In this document: in pieces, positions 5,899 to 8,619 of the stretch
How the letters are laid out: each line of letters starts with the position of its first letter
Position numbering within the stretch: the stretch's first letter is position 1
Assembly (NCBI GenBank): GCA_017960705.1
Contig: JAGCYR010000236.1
Span: 1-8,619, forward strand
Direction of reading: 5' to 3'
Origin: Clostridia bacterium
GTDB taxonomy: Bacteria; Bacillota; Clostridia; Oscillospirales; CAG-272
DNA length: 8,619 bases
Notes under the pieces: model-generated
What the model saw: only the letters and a program-made list of their open reading frames with translations
The model's database searches: none
Told to the model about the DNA's origin: nothing
Made by a program: the position numbers and the translations under genes

Positions 5899-8619
5899 TT
5901 ACGAGTAGAAGTCGCCGAACTTCTTGAGGCGCTCGTATCTTGCCTTCGCGTTGGCTTCCGCCTTGGCGAACAGATCCTGCGCTCTTTCGGGGAAGGACTG
6001 AGCGAGCCGCGCGTACCGGGCTTCGTTCGAGATGAACGCCTGGTAGTCGCCGGTCGGATCCTTGCTGTCGACCGAGAGTTTGTTGTGCTCGAGGGTCGGG
6101 TTGTAGCGGAACATATTCCAGTAGCCCGCCTCGACCGCACGCTTCATCTCCTGCTGGCAGTTCTGCATGCCGCCCTTCTTGATGCCGTGCATCTCGCAGG
6201 GAGCGTAGCCGATAATGAGCGACGGTCCGTGGTACGCTTCCGCCTCGGTCAGGGCTTTGAGCAGCTGATTCATATCGGCGCCCATCGCGACCTGCGCGAC
6301 GTAGACGTAGCCGTAGGACATCGCGATCTCGGCGAGGTTCTTCTTGCCGATGGCTTTGCCCGCCGCGGCGAACTGCGCGACCTGTCCGATGTTGGACGCC
6401 TTGGACGCCTGTCCGCCGGTGTTGGAGTAGACCTCGGTATCGAAGACCATCACGTTGACGTCCTCGCCGGAGGCAAGAACGTGGTCGAGTCCGCCGAAGC
6501 CGATGTCGTAAGCCCAGCCGTCGCCGCCGAAGATCCAGACCGACTTCTTCGACAGATAATCCTTCTCAAGCAGGATCTTCTTACCGAGTTCGCAGTCGCA
6601 ACCCTCGATCGCCGCAACCAGCTTCTTGGTCGCCTCGGTGTTCTTCGCGCCGTCCTCGAAGGTGTCGAGGTATTCCGCGCAAGCGGCTTTGACGTCGTCA
6701 CCCTTCGCGTTCGCCGCGAGCTCTTCGACGTAGCCCTTCAGCTTCTCGCGAATGGTCTTCTGTCCGAGAGCCAGACCCAGACCGTGCTCGGCGTTGTCCT
6801 CAAACAGGGAGTTCGCCCAAGCCGGACCCTTGCCGGTCTCGCGGTTGACGGTGTACGGGGTCGCGGGAGCCGAGCCGCCCCAGATGGAGGAGCACCCGGT
6901 CGCGTTCGAGATATACATCCGCTCGCCGAACAGTTGGGTGATGAGACGCGCGTAGGAGGTCTCGGCGCAGCCCGCGCAGGAGCCCGAGAACTCAAGCAGC
7001 GGCTGCTTGAACTGGCTTCCCTTGACGGTCGGCGCGATCAGTTCGGGTTTCTCGGACACGTTCGCCACGGCGTAGTTGAATGCCGCCTGCTGGTCGAGCT
7101 GGCTTTCCTGCGGGACCATGCGGATCGCGTAATCCGCGGCGTTCGCTTTGACGCCCGCGGCGGCCGCCTTCTTGTCGGCGCCCTGGTTGACCGGGCAAGC
7201 CTTCACGCAGAGGGTGCAGCCCATGCAGTCGAGCGGGGAGACCGCGACGGTGAACTTGTACTCGGTCTTGGCGACCGGTTTCGGCGAGAACTTGGTGGAC
7301 TTCGGAGCCGCCTTCGCCTCTGCCGCCGTCATCGCGAACGGACGGATGGTGGCGTGCGGGCAGACGAAACTACAGTTGTTGCACCCGATGCACTTCTCGG
7401 GGTTCCATTCGGGAACGTAGACGGCAACGCCACGTTTCTCGAACGCAGCGGCGCCCTGCGGGAGGGTACCGTCGACGTAGGGAACGAACGCGGAGACGGG
7501 CAGACTGTCGCCGTCCATCTTGCCGACGGGGGTGACGATCTTGTTGACGAACTCGGCGAGCTCGGCACGGTCGGACTTGACGGGTTTCTCCGCCTTATCC
7601 TTGCCCGCGTTCTTCCAATCGTCGGGGATCTTGACCTCGATCAGCGCGCCGGCGCCCTGTTCGATCGCCTTGTGGTTCTGCGCAACGACGTCCTCGCCGA
7701 ACTTGGAGTAGGACTTGGTCGCCATGTACTTCATGTAGTTGATCGCGTCCGCGGTAGGCAGGATCTTCGCAAGGGCGAAGAACGCCGACTGAAGAACGGT
7801 GTTCTTGACCTTCGGGTTGCCGACCTCTTTCGCGGCGATCGCGGTCGCGTTGATGATGTAGAACTTCACGCCGTTGTTCGCGATGTAGGACTTGACCGAG
7901 TTCGGCAGATGTTTGTCAAGATCGGCTTCGTCCCACTGGCAGTCGAGCAGGAAGGTGCCGCCCGGCTTGACGTCCTGCACGATCTTATATCCTTTGAGGA
8001 TATACGCCACGTTGTGGCAGGCGACGAAGTTCGCCTTCGTGATGTAGTAGGGCGCCTTGATCGGCTTGTCGCCGAAACGCAGGTGCGAAATGGTGATACC
8101 GCCGGTCTTCTTCGAGTCGTACTGGAAGTACGCCTGAATGAACTTGTCGGTATGGTCGCCGATGATCTTGATGGAGTTCTTGTTCGCGCCGACGGTGCCG
8201 TCGCCGCCCAGCCCCCAGAACTTGCAGGCGATGGTGCCGGCAGGAGCGGTGTCGGGAGCGACCTTCTCGGGAAGCGAAAGCCCGGTCACGTCGTCCTTGA
8301 TACCGATGGTGAAGTTGTGCTTCGGCTCTCTCTTCTTCAGGTTCTCGTAAACCGCGAAGATGGACGCGGGGGTGGTGTCCTTCGAGCCCAGACCGTAACG
8401 ACCGCCGACGACCTTCGCCTTCACGCCGGTCTGCGCCAGCGCGGCGACGACGTCGAGGTAGAGCGGCTCGCCGAGAGCGCCGGGTTCTTTGGTGCGGTCG
8501 AGGACCGTGAGCATCCGGCAGCTCTCCGGGATCGCGGAGACAAAATGCTTCAGGGAGAAGGGGCGGTACAGGTGGACCTGGATAAAGCCGACCTTCTCGC
8601 CCGCGGCAGTCAGGTAGTC
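5899..8619 (-). CDS. nifJ: Pyruvate:ferredoxin (flavodoxin) oxidoreductase, C-terminal 906 residues (5' end outside window)
   Basis: Single-chain PFOR, which oxidises pyruvate with CoA to acetyl-CoA and CO2 and passes electrons to ferredoxin or flavodoxin; a central cytoplasmic enzyme of anaerobes. The frame is open to the window edge (first residues DYLTAAGEKVG), so the ATG at 8514 is internal. Numbering from the edge: end of domain II with LDRTKEPGALGEPLYLDV (about 40-57); gamma domain with GLGGDGTVGANKNS (136-149); two ferredoxin-type 4Fe-4S motifs, C410-C413-C416-C420 and C465-C468-C471-C475; the thiamine-diphosphate domain with proximal-cluster cysteines C548, C551, C576 and C808 and the GDGWAYD...YSNTGGQ region (699-736). 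It ends at DFYS, with no long extra C-terminal extension. Full-length relatives have about 1,170-1,200 residues, so about 270 are missing. All expected cluster ligands are present and the gene looks intact here. Its promoter lies outside the window. Confidence 0.97.
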   Translation of the reverse strand, partial: DYLTAAGEKVGFIQVHLYRPFSLKHFVSAIPESCRMLTVLDRTKEPGALGEPLYLDVVAALAQTGVKAKVVGGRYGLGSKDTTPASIFAVYENLKKREPKHNFTIGIKDDVTGLSLPEKVAPDTAPAGTIACKFWGLGGDGTVGANKNSIKIIGDHTDKFIQAYFQYDSKKTGGITISHLRFGDKPIKAPYYITKANFVACHNVAYILKGYKIVQDVKPGGTFLLDCQWDEADLDKHLPNSVKSYIANNGVKFYIINATAIAAKEVGNPKVKNTVLQSAFFALAKILPTADAINYMKYMATKSYSKFGEDVVAQNHKAIEQGAGALIEVKIPDDWKNAGKDKAEKPVKSDRAELAEFVNKIVTPVGKMDGDSLPVSAFVPYVDGTLPQGAAAFEKRGVAVYVPEWNPEKCIGCNNCSFVCPHATIRPFAMTAAEAKAAPKSTKFSPKPVAKTEYKFTVAVSPLDCMGCTLCVKACPVNQGADKKAAAAGVKANAADYAIRMVPQESQLDQQAAFNYAVANVSEKPELIAPTVKGSQFKQPLLEFSGSCAGCAETSYARLITQLFGERMYISNATGCSSIWGGSAPATPYTVNRETGKGPAWANSLFEDNAEHGLGLALGQKTIREKLKGYVEELAANAKGDDVKAACAEYLDTFEDGAKNTEATKKLVAAIEGCDCELGKKILLEKDYLSKKSVWIFGGDGWAYDIGFGGLDHVLASGEDVNVMVFDTEVYSNTGGQASKASNIGQVAQFAAAGKAIGKKNLAEIAMSYGYVYVAQVAMGADMNQLLKALTEAEAYHGPSLIIGYAPCEMHGIKKGGMQNCQQEMKRAVEAGYWNMFRYNPTLEHNKLSVDSKDPTGDYQAFISNEARYARLAQSFPERAQDLFAKAEANAKARYERLKKFGDFYS

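Noticed and set aside
5899..8514. The oxidoreductase read as a complete 871-residue protein starting at 8514
   Set aside because: The frame stays open for 35 more codons to the window edge, and those residues match the conserved segment before LDRTKEPG in full-length PFORs, so the start is outside the window.

Overview
The window looks like a chromosomal segment of a GC-rich (by eye about 55-60%) anaerobic Firmicute, most likely an uncultured gut-type member of the Clostridia. The evidence is a clostridial-type NifJ pyruvate:ferredoxin oxidoreductase, strong GGAGG-type ribosome binding sites before most genes, near-consensus sigma-A promoters and compact intrinsic terminators. This assignment is an inference; no rRNA or other marker gene is present. 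All genes are on the minus strand except one.

Region 1 (1-4192, minus strand) is a sugar-use operon. From promoter to window edge it holds a TetR-family regulator, a GPH-family (MelB-like) sugar:cation symporter, a GH36 alpha-galactosidase close to the Thermotoga GalA type, and the start of an unrecognised gene whose ATG overlaps the alpha-galactosidase stop as ATGA. The symporter stop and the galactosidase start are one base apart, so the last three genes look translationally coupled. The unit is preceded by a perfect-consensus promoter (TTGACA, 17 bp, TATAAT) packed with CTATCA/TGATAG half-sites. These form one perfect and one near-perfect 15-bp palindrome, probably the TetR-family operators. 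The inferred job is uptake of an alpha-galactoside such as melibiose or a raffinose-type sugar, its cleavage inside the cell, and auto-control by the regulator.

Region 2 (4265-5011, plus strand) is a single-gene unit: a promoter inside an 11-bp inverted repeat, a CPBP/Abi-type intramembrane metalloprotease, and an intrinsic terminator that also serves the convergent aquaporin gene.

Region 3 (5030-5843, minus strand) is an AqpZ-like water channel with its own promoter and a short leader able to form two hairpins.

Region 4 (5850-8619, minus strand) is the last 906 codons of a single-chain pyruvate:ferredoxin (flavodoxin) oxidoreductase followed by a strong terminator. It runs off the right edge, so roughly the first quarter of the protein is missing.

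No gene-free stretch exceeds 300 bases; the longest (4050-4333) holds the two divergent promoters and the operators. I saw no tRNA, rRNA, CRISPR array, insertion sequence or phage gene. I do not see a clearly new multi-gene system. The most worthwhile leads are the operator array and the unrecognised coupled gene at the left edge.
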